DNA of 64,000 nt from NCBI RefSeq assembly GCF_030123245.1, contig NZ_CP126101.1, forward strand, positions 2,850,501-2,914,500. Reading direction: 5' to 3'. Source of the DNA: Lysinibacillus pakistanensis. Its GTDB lineage: Bacteria; Bacillota; Bacilli; Bacillales_A; Planococcaceae. The notes under the pieces are model-generated. The model did not search any database, was not told where the DNA came from, and was given only the letters and a program-made list of their open reading frames with translations. Of this stretch, positions 26,406 through 35,084 are shown in pieces (position 1 is the stretch's first letter; each line of letters opens with the position of its first letter). The translations under genes were made by a program, and so were the position numbers.

Positions 26406-26617
26406 TACCTCGGCATAATTGCGTCCGGAATCGACTTTGTGCTTAGGCCTGCGTGATGCAGGTCAGTTAGCCGTTATCGCATGAATGCGATGATTTTAGG
26501 CTAACATCCTTTATTAACTCCTTTTCGATTCGCATTCATCTCAGACCTATAGAAGTGGGAGCTTCTGTATCTGGCGCTACGCTTTCGATACAAAAAACAT
26601 GTGCTGAAAGAAGTTAA
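26406..26617. repeat. Intergenic repeat family R, member 1
   Basis: Begins CGGCATAATTGCGTCCGG and contains GATGCAGGTCAGTTAGCCGTT, then TTTTAGGCTAACATCC, both shared with member 2 (49425-49617). The block CATTCATCTC..GACCTATAGAAGTGGGAGCTTCTG is shared with member 3. The tail CTACGCTTTCGATACAAAAAA is shared with member 4. Confidence 0.75.
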
Positions 26618-26631
26618 AAGGTATGAAATTC

Positions 26632-26724
26632 TTGACAAAAAAATTTTTTTATGCAATAATTTACTTTTATAGATTAAATTTATATAATAAGATTCTCCTG
26701 GCCAGGGGAATCTTATTTTTTTTT
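26632..26724 (+). promoter_or_regulatory. Promoter and terminator-attenuator before methyltransferase
   Basis: TTGACA at 26632-26637 and AATAAT at 26655-26660 (17-bp spacing, TG at 26652) form a promoter. Between it and the gene lies a perfect 13-bp inverted repeat (AAGATTCTCCTGG / CCAGGGGAATCTT, one G-U) at 26689-26714, followed by about ten T's at 26716-26724. This is an intrinsic terminator in the leader, so expression probably needs antitermination. Confidence 0.65.
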
Positions 26725-26740
26725 GAAGGAGTGTATTTAC

Positions 26741-27655
26741 TTGAAGAAAAGTGAATCCAGTTTAACATCATTAATCGCTGCATTTAGCAGAGCCTATCAT
26801 AGTCAAAATGATGCCCCTAAAATTTTTGATGACTATCTTGCAAAAGATTTAATCACAAAGCATGAGTTTAATAATATCCAAGAAAATATGGTACAAGGCA
26901 TACAATTCTTTAACAAAAATATAGCAGAAAAATTAAAGGGAGATTCAGAAGAGCTCCTAAAATGGATAGTCCAAGTACAACTCTCCCCTACTCCATTAGC
27001 CCGTGCCGCTTATTGTGAAAAAGTTCTTTTAAATGAAGTTAGATTGGGTGTACAGCAATATGTAATTCTCGGTGCAGGTTTAGATACTTTTAGCCTAAGA
27101 CATCCAGAATTAGATAGCACTTTGGAAATCTTTGAAATAGATCATCCTGCAACCCAGGAATTTAAAAAGAATCGATTAGATTTCGCTAATTTCAAGCTAC
27201 CTAATAACCTTCATTTTGTACCAATGGATTTTACAAAGGAATTTTCCTATCTGTATCTAATGGAGAGTGGCTTTAACAACAAAAAAACTTTCTTTAGCCT
27301 CTTAGGAGTTTCATATTATTTAACAAAAGAGGAAATTTCAAACTTGCTCAATCATTTGTTTGCAAATTTGCCATCAGGAAGCTCAATCGTAATGGATTAT
27401 GCAGATGAAAACTTATTTAAAGAAAAAGGTATCTCTGATCGAGTGAGCAATATGGTAAAAATGGCGGCTGCGAGTGGTGAACCTATGAAGTCATGCTTTA
27501 CTTATAGTGAAATGGAATTGCTCTTAGAAAAATCAAATCTACTTATTTATGAGCATATATCACCTAAAGCTATTCAAAATCTTTATTTCAAGAAACGCAA
27601 GGATTATCTAACTGCCTTTGAAACGATACATTATATCCATGCAGTGAAAAAATAA
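26741..27655 (+). CDS. LCM-type SAM-dependent methyltransferase
   Basis: A 304-residue class I methyltransferase of the leucine-carboxyl-methyltransferase-like group. Features: TPLARAAYCEKVL, motif I QYVILGAGLDTFSLR, LEIFEIDHPATQEFKKNRL (acidic SAM ribose-binding residue), NLHFVPMDFTKE and FSLLGVSYYLTKEE. Relatives often modify secondary metabolites or polyketides. The TTG at 26741 is used because GAAGGAG is just upstream. The leader terminator (26689-26724) suggests induction by an unknown signal. Confidence 0.85.
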   Translation: MKKSESSLTSLIAAFSRAYHSQNDAPKIFDDYLAKDLITKHEFNNIQENMVQGIQFFNKNIAEKLKGDSEELLKWIVQVQLSPTPLARAAYCEKVLLNEVRLGVQQYVILGAGLDTFSLRHPELDSTLEIFEIDHPATQEFKKNRLDFANFKLPNNLHFVPMDFTKEFSYLYLMESGFNNKKTFFSLLGVSYYLTKEEISNLLNHLFANLPSGSSIVMDYADENLFKEKGISDRVSNMVKMAAASGEPMKSCFTYSEMELLLEKSNLLIYEHISPKAIQNLYFKKRKDYLTAFETIHYIHAVKK

Positions 27656-27739
27656 CGTTAATTCAATTTGCAGAAAAATTGGTTTTGAAAAATCTTTTGT
27701 TAGAAGGTTTAAAGTAAGTAATTTCTAGTTAATTTTTAT

Positions 27740-27868
27740 TTTATTTCTCAGGCAATTAACTATACAAAAATAGCGTTCTTCTCATATTACTAGTAATGTA
27801 AGCTGGTTTAGTCTTACACCTCCGAGCTTTGTTACTATGGGTCACTTATTATTATAAGTGACCCACTT
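27740..27868. repeat. Duplicated intergenic segment S1, copy b
   Basis: Matches 9034-9165. It ends in a GGGTCACTTATTATTATAAGTGACCC hairpin-like repeat. It lies between the methyltransferase gene and the next gerAC-like gene and could act as the terminator of the former. Confidence 0.6.
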
Positions 27869-28025
27869 TATTGAAATCTCCTCGAAAGTTAAATTCTTTA
27901 TTCCCCACAATCTTATGACTACCCTCAATTGTATTACTATCATAATCGTGCCTCCAAAATACAAGCCATTTTCTACATCCGGATATTGATTATTTCTACA
28001 TAATTTTGCTTATCCTTATAATGAT

Positions 28026-29255
28026 ATGAATTCATTATTATGGTTTAAACTGGAGGTGCCTAACATAAAGTACTCACTATCCCTACTTCTATTCGTTTTT
28101 CTCATTCTTTTGTTAGGTGGTTGTTGGAGTAAACGAGAGTTAAATGAATTAGCCATTGTAGCTGCCGTAGGTGTTGATCGCGTGAATGAGCAATATGAAA
28201 TCTCCGTACAGATTGTAAATCCTGGACAAGTAGCATCAAAAAAGGCTACAAGTCAGTCTCCCGTCATTACTTATCATGCTACTGGAAAATCTTTATTTGA
28301 GGCTATAAGAAAGCTGACCACTTTAACACCAAGAAAGCCCTACTATTCACATGCGCAAATTATCATTATTGGAGAAGAATTGGCTGAGGAGGGCATGAAT
28401 AATATATTGGATTTATTTCAAAGAGATCCTGAGGGTAGAAGTGAGTTCAATATTTTAATTGCCCGCGATACAACGGCCAAAGAGGTACTAAGTATTTTAA
28501 CGCCCTTAGAAGATATTCCTGCTAAGAATATACTAAATGCCCTGAAAAGTTCAGAAAAGGCAATAGGGGCAACAGACTCTGTTATTTTAGACGATTTAAT
28601 CAATTCTTTAAGTGGTAAAGGAAACAGTGCCGTTTTATCCACGATTGAATTACATGGAGACAGCGCAATCGGAAATAATCAAACAAATGTTGAGCGCATA
28701 CAAAATCCTGCAATCCTAAAATTTGGTGATTTTGCTTTATTTAAGGACTATAAACTAGTAGGCTTTTTAACAATGGCGGAAAGCAAAAGTTATAACTATA
28801 TGAATAATCATATTAAGAGTACATTTGAAATTTTATCCTGCCCTGAAAAAGGTAAGCTCACTACTGAAGTAACAAATTCAGAAGCTAAAATAACAGGAAG
28901 AGTACAGCATGGTCATCCTAAAATTAATATAAAGCTTAAGGTAGAGCAAAATGTAGCAGATGTTAATTGTACGATTGATTTAACAAAACCACAAAACATT
29001 ACTGCCTTAAATAAAGCAACAAGTGAGGCAATTAAGAAAGGATTAGAGCAAACACTCGACACGATGCAAAAAACGTACAAAGTAGATGCCCTGCAATTTG
29101 CTGAAATCCTCTACCGTCAGGACTATAAGGGATGGAATAAAATCAAAGATAATTGGGCAACGTTATTTCCTGAAATAGATGTCAAAGTACAGGTCACTGT
29201 AAATACACAAGGAATTGGCACTAGTTTAAATAAGGACTTACAAAAGTCTCGCTAA
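28026..29255 (+). CDS. Ger(x)C-family spore germination lipoprotein
   Basis: A GerAC-type lipoprotein of about 395-409 residues: lipobox LLGGCWSKRELNELAIVAAV, GVDRVNEQYEISVQIVNPGQ, AIRKLTTLTPRKPYYSHAQI, ERIQNPAILKFGDFALFKDY and the C-terminal VDALQFAEILYRQDYKGW. The start is unclear. The strong GGAGGTG site at 28051-28057 sits 6 bp before an ATA (28064), where family members have Met; the first in-frame ATG is at 28026 with no ribosome site. No GerAA or GerAB genes are near, and it is not close in sequence to the other gerAC-like gene. Confidence 0.85.
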   Translation: MNSLLWFKLEVPNIKYSLSLLLFVFLILLLGGCWSKRELNELAIVAAVGVDRVNEQYEISVQIVNPGQVASKKATSQSPVITYHATGKSLFEAIRKLTTLTPRKPYYSHAQIIIIGEELAEEGMNNILDLFQRDPEGRSEFNILIARDTTAKEVLSILTPLEDIPAKNILNALKSSEKAIGATDSVILDDLINSLSGKGNSAVLSTIELHGDSAIGNNQTNVERIQNPAILKFGDFALFKDYKLVGFLTMAESKSYNYMNNHIKSTFEILSCPEKGKLTTEVTNSEAKITGRVQHGHPKINIKLKVEQNVADVNCTIDLTKPQNITALNKATSEAIKKGLEQTLDTMQKTYKVDALQFAEILYRQDYKGWNKIKDNWATLFPEIDVKVQVTVNTQGIGTSLNKDLQKSR

Positions 29256-29285
29256 AGGCACTTTTAAATATTACTTCTGTAAAAA

Positions 29286-29322
29286 ATCCGCTTCGCTATT
29301 GATAAAAATTGGCGAAGCGGAA
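29286..29322 (+). terminator. Terminator of gerAC-like gene
   Basis: TCCGCTTCGC / GCGAAGCGGA perfect stem between the gerAC-like stop and the convergent ABC permease. Confidence 0.75.
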
Positions 29323-29359
29323 TCAGGAACGAAAGTGTAAAAGCACCCAAGATTGAAAA

Positions 29360-30070
29360 TTATTGATCACTATATTTAAATGTTTTTATAGAAATTAATA
29401 ATGAGAAAGCAAGACATAGTAATAAAAGCAAAATTGACTCTCCCCAAAGATGATAATTATGATAAAATGCACCTTGAATTCCTCTCAAAAACCATTCGAA
29501 TGGATTTATTCTACTAATAAACTGGACAATATTTGGCGCCTTTTCCATTGTAAGAAACGCATTACTGCATAGTAACATTGGCAACATTATGATATTTGCT
29601 GTCATACTTAAATGTCCTTCATTTTTTACAAGACTAGATACAAAAAAGCTTAAAAACACAAAAGCTAATGAAGCAGTTAAAATAACGGGTATCAAATAAA
29701 AAAGTGAACTAAGGGTAATTGTAAGTTGATGAACCACTATAGAAAATAAAAGAATGATATAGGATAGGATAATGGCAATTAATGCCCATGAGCTTGAGAC
29801 GCTGACAATATATTTCCATAGGGGAAGCGGTGTTGCATGCAATAAATGAAACACGCCTCTTCTTCTTTGTGATAAAGCGATAAATGAAGTCGTCATAAAT
29901 GTGTAAAAAAACACACTTACTGCAATCATCCCCTGTGTATAATTGCCTGCTAGGTTGGGTAAAAAAATTTTTAAAGCAATGATAGCAGTACATGGCATAA
30001 ATATAGACCAAAACAGTAAATACATATCTTTTAGGCTGGACTTTAGATTCAAAAAGAAAATTGTTTTCAT
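29360..30070 (-). CDS. ABC-2 type transporter permease
   Basis: 236 residues with six hydrophobic segments typical of ABC-2 permeases and an ending INPFEWFLRGIQGAFYH followed by the last membrane span. It follows the ATPase gene by 10 bp. Together they form an exporter, substrate unknown; PadR-controlled exporters of this kind commonly handle antimicrobial compounds or peptides. Confidence 0.85.
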   Translation of the reverse strand: MKTIFFLNLKSSLKDMYLLFWSIFMPCTAIIALKIFLPNLAGNYTQGMIAVSVFFYTFMTTSFIALSQRRRGVFHLLHATPLPLWKYIVSVSSSWALIAIILSYIILLFSIVVHQLTITLSSLFYLIPVILTASLAFVFLSFFVSSLVKNEGHLSMTANIIMLPMLLCSNAFLTMEKAPNIVQFISRINPFEWFLRGIQGAFYHNYHLWGESILLLLLCLAFSLLISIKTFKYSDQ

Positions 30071-30080
30071 ATTCTCGCTC

Positions 30081-30776
30081 CTACTTCGTTAATTCAAAAA
30101 AAAGATCTTCTAAATGATGTGTTTGGTATTTTTCCATTAAATAACTAGGAGAACCATTTGCAATGATGTTCCCCTGATGCATCATTAAAATCCTGTCAGC
30201 TATATTCATGACCTCCAACATATCATGAGACGAAAATAACACTGTAACACCTTGTTTTTTTAGCCTCCTTATGATTTGTTGAATCTCCTTTTGCCCTCTT
30301 GGGTCTAAACCTGCAGAGGGTTCATCTAAAATGATTAGCTTTGGATTGTGCAGGGTTGACACGATTATTGCTAGCCTTTTCTGCTGCCCTAATGATAGTT
30401 TAATAGCCGACACTTTTTTTACTTGCAATAAATCAAAGGCGGCCAGTTTTTCATCCATCTCATTACTGGAAAGTGAAATTCCGTAGAATGCGGCAAATAG
30501 TTTGATATTATCCTCCACTGTGTAACCTTCAAAGAAAGGTGTTGATTGAAGCTGGGTCCCTATTTCCTTTTTAAAATCAGATTTCCAATATTCTATTGTC
30601 CCACTATCTTGCGGCACAATACCAAGAAGCATGCTAATTGTAGTTGTTTTTCCGGCACCATTTGAGCCTATGAGTGCAACTATTTCATCTTCTTCAATAT
30701 CAAAATTTATATGATTGACAACACATCTTGCTTTATAGCATTTTGTTAAATGATTTGCAGAAATTAACTTTGTCAT
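30081..30776 (-). CDS. ABC transporter ATP-binding protein
   Basis: About 231 residues with Walker A GSNGAGKTT, signature LSLGQQKRLAI, Walker B LIILDEPSAGLD and the switch His in LFSSHDM. The start is the ATG at 30776 (TKLISANHLTKCYK) with AGGAGAG upstream; the longer frame reaches back into the PadR-like operator. Partner of the permease at 29360-30070. Confidence 0.9.
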   Translation of the reverse strand: MTKLISANHLTKCYKARCVVNHINFDIEEDEIVALIGSNGAGKTTTISMLLGIVPQDSGTIEYWKSDFKKEIGTQLQSTPFFEGYTVEDNIKLFAAFYGISLSSNEMDEKLAAFDLLQVKKVSAIKLSLGQQKRLAIIVSTLHNPKLIILDEPSAGLDPRGQKEIQQIIRRLKKQGVTVLFSSHDMLEVMNIADRILMMHQGNIIANGSPSYLMEKYQTHHLEDLFFELTK

Positions 30777-30800
30777 AAATTCTCTCCTAATTAACATTGT

Positions 30801-30818
30801 ATATTCAACTTTGAATAT
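30801..30818 (-). promoter_or_regulatory. Second PadR-type operator before ABC genes
   Basis: ATATTCAACTTTGAATAT is an inverted repeat nearly identical to the palindrome before the padR-like gene at 31404-31419. It lies 25 bp before the ATPase start, so the exporter can be repressed independently of read-through. Confidence 0.7.
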
Positions 30819-30838
30819 ATGTGTAATTTTTAACTCCC

Positions 30839-31387
30839 TCATGCGAGAGAGTTTTCTTTTTTCATAATATCAATAGCCTGTGTGACAAATTTTAATTGAA
30901 CATTTACAACTTCTAACATATGATCAAACGCCAGTTGAGTTAAAGCTGGTAGATTCCCTTGCATTGCAAGCCGTTTTGCCTCATATCCAGCTTGAATTGC
31001 CATATCTTCCTTTTCCAAGATTTTTTTCTGCTTTTCTAATGCCTCTACCGCTCTTGTTTTAGGAAGCTTAAATGCGAATGATATACCTGAATATAAAGTT
31101 GTTGGATACACTACAGAAGAATTTTCAAGTGCCTCAATAATCAATTCTTGTTCATATTCTTTTCCCTTGTCAGTAATTTGGTAGATTGCCTTTTGCCTAT
31201 GACCTGTAGATTCAATGCTAGCTACCTCTATATAACCATCTTTTTCAAGCTTTTTTAAAGCATTATAGATAGAGCCAATTAGCACTCCACCCCAACGCTC
31301 CGCATCATTCAATTCCAGCATTGTTTTAATATCATAACCAGTCATAGGTTTTAGCCCTAGCATTGCAAGTACTAATAATTTTGTCAT
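30839..31387 (-). CDS. PadR-family regulator
   Basis: A 182-residue PadR protein: VLAMLGLKPMTGYDIKTML, VLIGSIYNALKKLEKDGYIE (recognition helix), GHRQKAIYQITDKGKEY (wing) and a long helical C-terminus for dimerisation. The ATG at 31387 fits the AAAGGTG site. First gene of the padR-ABC unit, flanked by two copies of its presumed operator. Confidence 0.88.
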   Translation of the reverse strand: MTKLLVLAMLGLKPMTGYDIKTMLELNDAERWGGVLIGSIYNALKKLEKDGYIEVASIESTGHRQKAIYQITDKGKEYEQELIIEALENSSVVYPTTLYSGISFAFKLPKTRAVEALEKQKKILEKEDMAIQAGYEAKRLAMQGNLPALTQLAFDHMLEVVNVQLKFVTQAIDIMKKENSLA

Positions 31388-31403
31388 AATAATCACCTTT
31401 TTA

Positions 31404-31419
31404 TATTCAACGTTGAATA
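31404..31419 (-). promoter_or_regulatory. PadR-type operator
   Basis: TATTCAACGTTGAATA is a perfect 16-bp palindrome, 16 bp before the padR-like start, followed by a half-site (TTGAATATA). The same site with one central change lies at 30801-30818. Confidence 0.75.
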
Positions 31420-31528
31420 AATTGAATATAACGATTTTTTATTTTTATGTCAATAGGCTTTTATTAAAAGATGCTGCTGAAAAAGCAAGAGTAAAGACAC
31501 CGCCCCCAATTTAGGACATATCCAATGA

Positions 31529-31563
31529 AGACTGTGGCAATAATTTTCTTGCTACAGTCTTTA
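31529..31563 (-). terminator. Terminator of MBL-fold gene
   Basis: AGACTGTGGCAA / TTGCTACAGTCT stem with T's, 25 bp after the stop. Confidence 0.7.
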
Positions 31564-31588
31564 TTTCGTAAAGATCTAAACTACATCA

Positions 31589-32434
31589 TTAATTTAGAAA
31601 CCTGCTATGGTCTGGTAAAGCGATTTGTTCGAATTCGGTAGCCAGTCTATGCAAATTTTTTGTAAGCTCTTCGCCCTTCATGGGTAACCCATGTCCTGTC
31701 ACTGCAACTGTTGGCTTTAATGCCTCTAATTTTTTGATGGATTCCCAAGCAGCTAGCCAATCCGTCGTAAAATAGCGTGGAGGACCACTTATTTCTTTTT
31801 TCTGTAATAAAACCTTATAGAGTGATTCCTGCTTTACAGTAACAAAGGCATCTCCAGCAATCAATGTTCGATCGTCCTCACGAAACAAGGAGATATGTCC
31901 TGGCGTATGTCCTGGCGTATGAATCCAGCGGAAACCATGCATAAATGGTACGCTGCCATCCAATGGAAGCTGCCCAACATGATCTCCTAAATTAATGGCT
32001 TCATTTGGAAAAATGGATGATATTTTCGCAATTAAGCCACCATTCACATTAGGATCTGGTTCAGGGTAATTTTCTTTCCCTGTTAGAAAAGGTAATTCTA
32101 AAGCATGCGCATAGACTGGCATACCCCAATGATCGATTAAATCAATGATTGCACCAACATGATCAAAGTGACCATGAGTTAAAATTAATGCCTTCGGTTG
32201 ACAATTTGCACCGAATCTCTTTTCTGCAACAGAAATAATCTCTTGAGCACTTTTTGGCATACCCGCATCAATAAGAACAAATTCCTGCTTATAGGGATCT
32301 CCATAAAGTATAATATTGACAATTTGAATTGTTTGTTGATAAAGATCAGATAGAACTTCAATACCATCTCCACTCCAAATTGAAGTTGCTGGTATATATT
32401 TAAAATCCCCACCATAATTCATATCATTCTGCAT
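31589..32434 (-). CDS. MBL-fold metallo-hydrolase
   Basis: A 281-residue metallo-beta-lactamase-fold hydrolase with LILTHGHFDHVGA (HxHxDH), HTPGHTPGHISLF (His), LIAGDAF (bridging Asp) and AVTGHGLP (last His). Glyoxalase II-like or quorum-quenching lactonase-like activities are possible; the sequence does not decide. It is monocistronic with its own terminator. Confidence 0.88.
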   Translation of the reverse strand: MQNDMNYGGDFKYIPATSIWSGDGIEVLSDLYQQTIQIVNIILYGDPYKQEFVLIDAGMPKSAQEIISVAEKRFGANCQPKALILTHGHFDHVGAIIDLIDHWGMPVYAHALELPFLTGKENYPEPDPNVNGGLIAKISSIFPNEAINLGDHVGQLPLDGSVPFMHGFRWIHTPGHTPGHISLFREDDRTLIAGDAFVTVKQESLYKVLLQKKEISGPPRYFTTDWLAAWESIKKLEALKPTVAVTGHGLPMKGEELTKNLHRLATEFEQIALPDHSRFLN

Positions 32435-32517
32435 ATTAAACCTACTTTCTTCATAAATTGCATACCCTTATTTTCCCTTCAGACAACAAAAATATTGCAA
32501 GTAAAAATTGGATAAAA

Positions 32518-32656
32518 TAAAAAATCTGCAAGACCTTAGCGGCTATTCCCACTAAAAATCGAGCAGATTTCTGAAAAGTTTTTAACTATTAATTATTTCT
32601 TACGAATAGCTTTAAAAGTAACCTATCCACTTTCGAATATAATGAGCTGAATAAGA
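32518..32656 (-). pseudogene. 3'-end scar of a methyltransferase gene
   Basis: Matches the end and downstream region of the methyltransferase gene at 40796-41554. One frame reads ESG-stop-VTFKAIRKK, against ESGLVTFEAIRK in the intact gene. The downstream GAGCAGATTTCT is shared as well. A duplicate of that locus was lost here except for its last 60 bp and flank. Confidence 0.6.
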
Positions 32657-32913
32657 GTTAAGAAAAAGAGTGGATTGCCAATTTAAAACTTAATAACTGA
32701 GTGTTACTCTAAAGGTCAAAATGAATATTTTCGCTATTGAAACTACTATCAAAAAACAACTATAGTTAGATTTCATTAATTCCCAAAAATGAATTCATGT
32801 AGATTATTTTCCTTTTACACTACCAACCAATTATCTAACAATGATTCAATTGATTAATTGGTTAACTATTAAGTTAACTACACTACCAAATATCATTAAA
32901 AAATCGTTATAGG
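32657..32913. other. Intergenic stretch before the marR-MFS operon
   Basis: AT-rich sequence with no recognised gene. GATTAATTGGTTAAC and AAGTTAAC near 32850-32880 resemble half-sites of the TTAACCGGTTAA palindrome downstream. Confidence 0.35.
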
Positions 32914-32962
32914 TTGACATAAAAAAATTTGAAATATACAATCAAAATTATTAACCGGTTAA
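32914..32962 (+). promoter_or_regulatory. Promoter and operator of the marR-MFS operon
   Basis: TTGACA (32914-32919) and TACAAT (32937-32942), 17 bp apart, form a good sigma-A promoter. The perfect palindrome TTAACCGGTTAA (32951-32962) covers the transcription start and is the probable MarR operator. Confidence 0.75.
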
Positions 32963-32997
32963 CAATAATCAAATTACAATAAGGATAGGTGTAACAA

Positions 32998-33459
32998 ATG
33001 GATAAAAAAATTGATGCTATTGAAGCTTTGCAACGATTAATTACAGAAAGAGAATCAGCTGACAGAAGAAGAAAACGAATGAATGTAAGTCAGGAAGAAG
33101 CAATTGTTTCCGATTGGACACTGACACAATTACACATCGTTGCAGTAATCAAAGAGAAAGGAAAGGCGAATAATATTATGCTCTCTGAAATTTTAAATGT
33201 ATCTAAACCAGCGATTACAAAAGCAGTAAAGAAGTTATCGGAACATAATATTCTTGAAAAAACACAACAAGAAGATAATAAAAAAGAAGTATATTATTTA
33301 CTAACAAAATCAGGAGAGATACTTGCACTTATCCACAATCGATTACATGAGCAGGCAAAAAATCGTTATTTAAGTATCTTTAACAATTTTAATACAACGG
33401 AGTTAGAGACAATTATTCGGTTTTTAAACGCTATTACTGAAAACATTAAGTCACATTAA
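32998..33459 (+). CDS. MarR-family regulator of MFS pump
   Basis: A 153-residue MarR protein: WTLTQLHIVAVIKEKGKANN, LSEILNVSKPAITKAVKKLS (recognition helix) and KEVYYLLTKSGE (wing). It is followed 21 bp later by an MFS transporter gene, the classic repressor-pump pair. It likely represses both from the palindrome at 32951. Confidence 0.9.
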   Translation: MDKKIDAIEALQRLITERESADRRRKRMNVSQEEAIVSDWTLTQLHIVAVIKEKGKANNIMLSEILNVSKPAITKAVKKLSEHNILEKTQQEDNKKEVYYLLTKSGEILALIHNRLHEQAKNRYLSIFNNFNTTELETIIRFLNAITENIKSH

Positions 33460-33480
33460 AGCTGTAAAAGGAGAAAGTGT

Positions 33481-34659
33481 ATGTCTCGACTAACTCAAGC
33501 GAAAATACTAGCATTGTATTTGTTAAGTATAAGCAGTTTCTTCGCTTCTTTAAATCAAAATATTTATACACCAGTCATTCCACTAATTCGAGATTCTTTT
33601 AGCGTATCTATTAATTTGGTGAATTTCACTGTGAGTAGCTTTATTTTTATCATTGCGGTGGTTCAAATCTTTTTAGGAACGGTGATAGATACTAAGAATC
33701 AAAAACAGTTGTTAATCTTTAGTTTCATTTTAATTAGTATCTCGACCATTGTTTGCGCATTTACAACCAACTTTTTGCTCTTTATGATTTTTAGGATTGT
33801 TCAAGCGATTGGTGCTGGTATTATTCCCTTAGTTACGATAAATATGATTTCACACTTATTTGAAGGGGAAGCAAGAGGGAGCGCAATCGGTACATATCAA
33901 ATACTGCTTACCCTTGCACCAGCAGTTTCACCAATATTAGGAGGAATATTAGGCGAACATTATGGCTACCAAGGAATTTTTCTATTTCTTTTTCTTATTG
34001 CTACCGTATTACTTATGTTTATTATGTATGTTTTTCCTAACAACGAAAAAAATGATCTTCAAGAAAATTCCAGTAACTTTACCCAAACCTATCGAGCTAT
34101 TTTTTTGAATCGTGTTGGTTCTATTACGATGATTGTAGGCTTTTTTGTCTTTTTTATACACTTTGCCATTCTGGTCTTTTTACCGATATTACTCAACGAT
34201 CATTATCATATATCATTACAAAACATTGGATTATTATACTTACCTTTAACTGTTAGTATGATTTTTGGGAGTGTTATCTTTAAAAAAATACAGAAGAAAG
34301 TTGCATTGAAGAAGCTGTTTATCACTGTTTTATTTTTCATTCCCTTGTTAATTATTGCCTTTGGTTGTCTGCATACCAAATCAATTATTGGATTAAGTAT
34401 CATATTGTTTATGTATGGCTTAACAATTGGGTTTGCACCTCCACTATTTTCAACTATTATAAGTAATGAATATAGCGAGCATAGGGGAGCTGCCTTAGGA
34501 TTGTTTAATTTTATCCGTTATTCAGGTATGGCAATTGGCGGGATGTTTACTGGATTAAGTGTTGTTCTGCCAAGTACTCTCGTCTTTATTATTTTTGGAG
34601 TTTTGCTTTTTCTTATTTCTCTCTACCAGTATCCTAGTATAAAGAATAGATCTATGTAA
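33481..34659 (+). CDS. MFS drug-efflux-type transporter
   Basis: 392 residues with about 12 membrane segments. The N-terminal pattern NIYTPVIPLIRDSF, the motif-A-like GTVIDTKNQKQLLIFSF and GAGIIPLVTINMI, then LAPAVSPILGGILG (motif C), place it among DHA1-type multidrug exporters. It is regulated with the upstream marR-like gene. The drug is unknown. Confidence 0.88.
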   Translation: MSRLTQAKILALYLLSISSFFASLNQNIYTPVIPLIRDSFSVSINLVNFTVSSFIFIIAVVQIFLGTVIDTKNQKQLLIFSFILISISTIVCAFTTNFLLFMIFRIVQAIGAGIIPLVTINMISHLFEGEARGSAIGTYQILLTLAPAVSPILGGILGEHYGYQGIFLFLFLIATVLLMFIMYVFPNNEKNDLQENSSNFTQTYRAIFLNRVGSITMIVGFFVFFIHFAILVFLPILLNDHYHISLQNIGLLYLPLTVSMIFGSVIFKKIQKKVALKKLFITVLFFIPLLIIAFGCLHTKSIIGLSIILFMYGLTIGFAPPLFSTIISNEYSEHRGAALGLFNFIRYSGMAIGGMFTGLSVVLPSTLVFIIFGVLLFLISLYQYPSIKNRSM

Positions 34660-35084
34660 CAAAAAATTTATATCACTGTTAATAGTTAAAAATAATTAGT
34701 GGAACGTTTCAGACTTGCTCCATCTTTCCAAATGAGCTCGTACCTCGATCACATAACAAAAAAGCCAAGGATTAAGGTTAATTGAGTACCTTGTCTTAGG
34801 TGTGTTGTTGAGGAATGATACATCTCACCCCTTTTTGCAGAAGTACTGGGGGTACCGTCAGGAAAATGTGGATTTACAACGCTAAGCCCTTTTTCCTGAC
34901 AGTACTCCTTTATGTTACGTTAGCCATCAATTTAGCACAAAACCAGCGCTACACCACAGTGAATGAAAGATATTTCGTTCATTCATTGGAGTAGAAGAAA
35001 GAAATATTCACACACATTTTTAGAAATTATTAGAATTAAAGTTTCTGTCGTTTTTTGTTTTTATATAAGAGTAGATTATTTATA
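34660..35084. other. Intergenic stretch with an orphan coding fragment
   Basis: A minus-strand open segment at about 34749-34920 reads YCQEKGLSVVNPHFPDGTPS and on to a stop, with no start; it may be the C-terminus of a lost gene. A CAAGG...CCTTG hairpin lies at about 34765-34797. No gene is supported. Confidence 0.35.
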
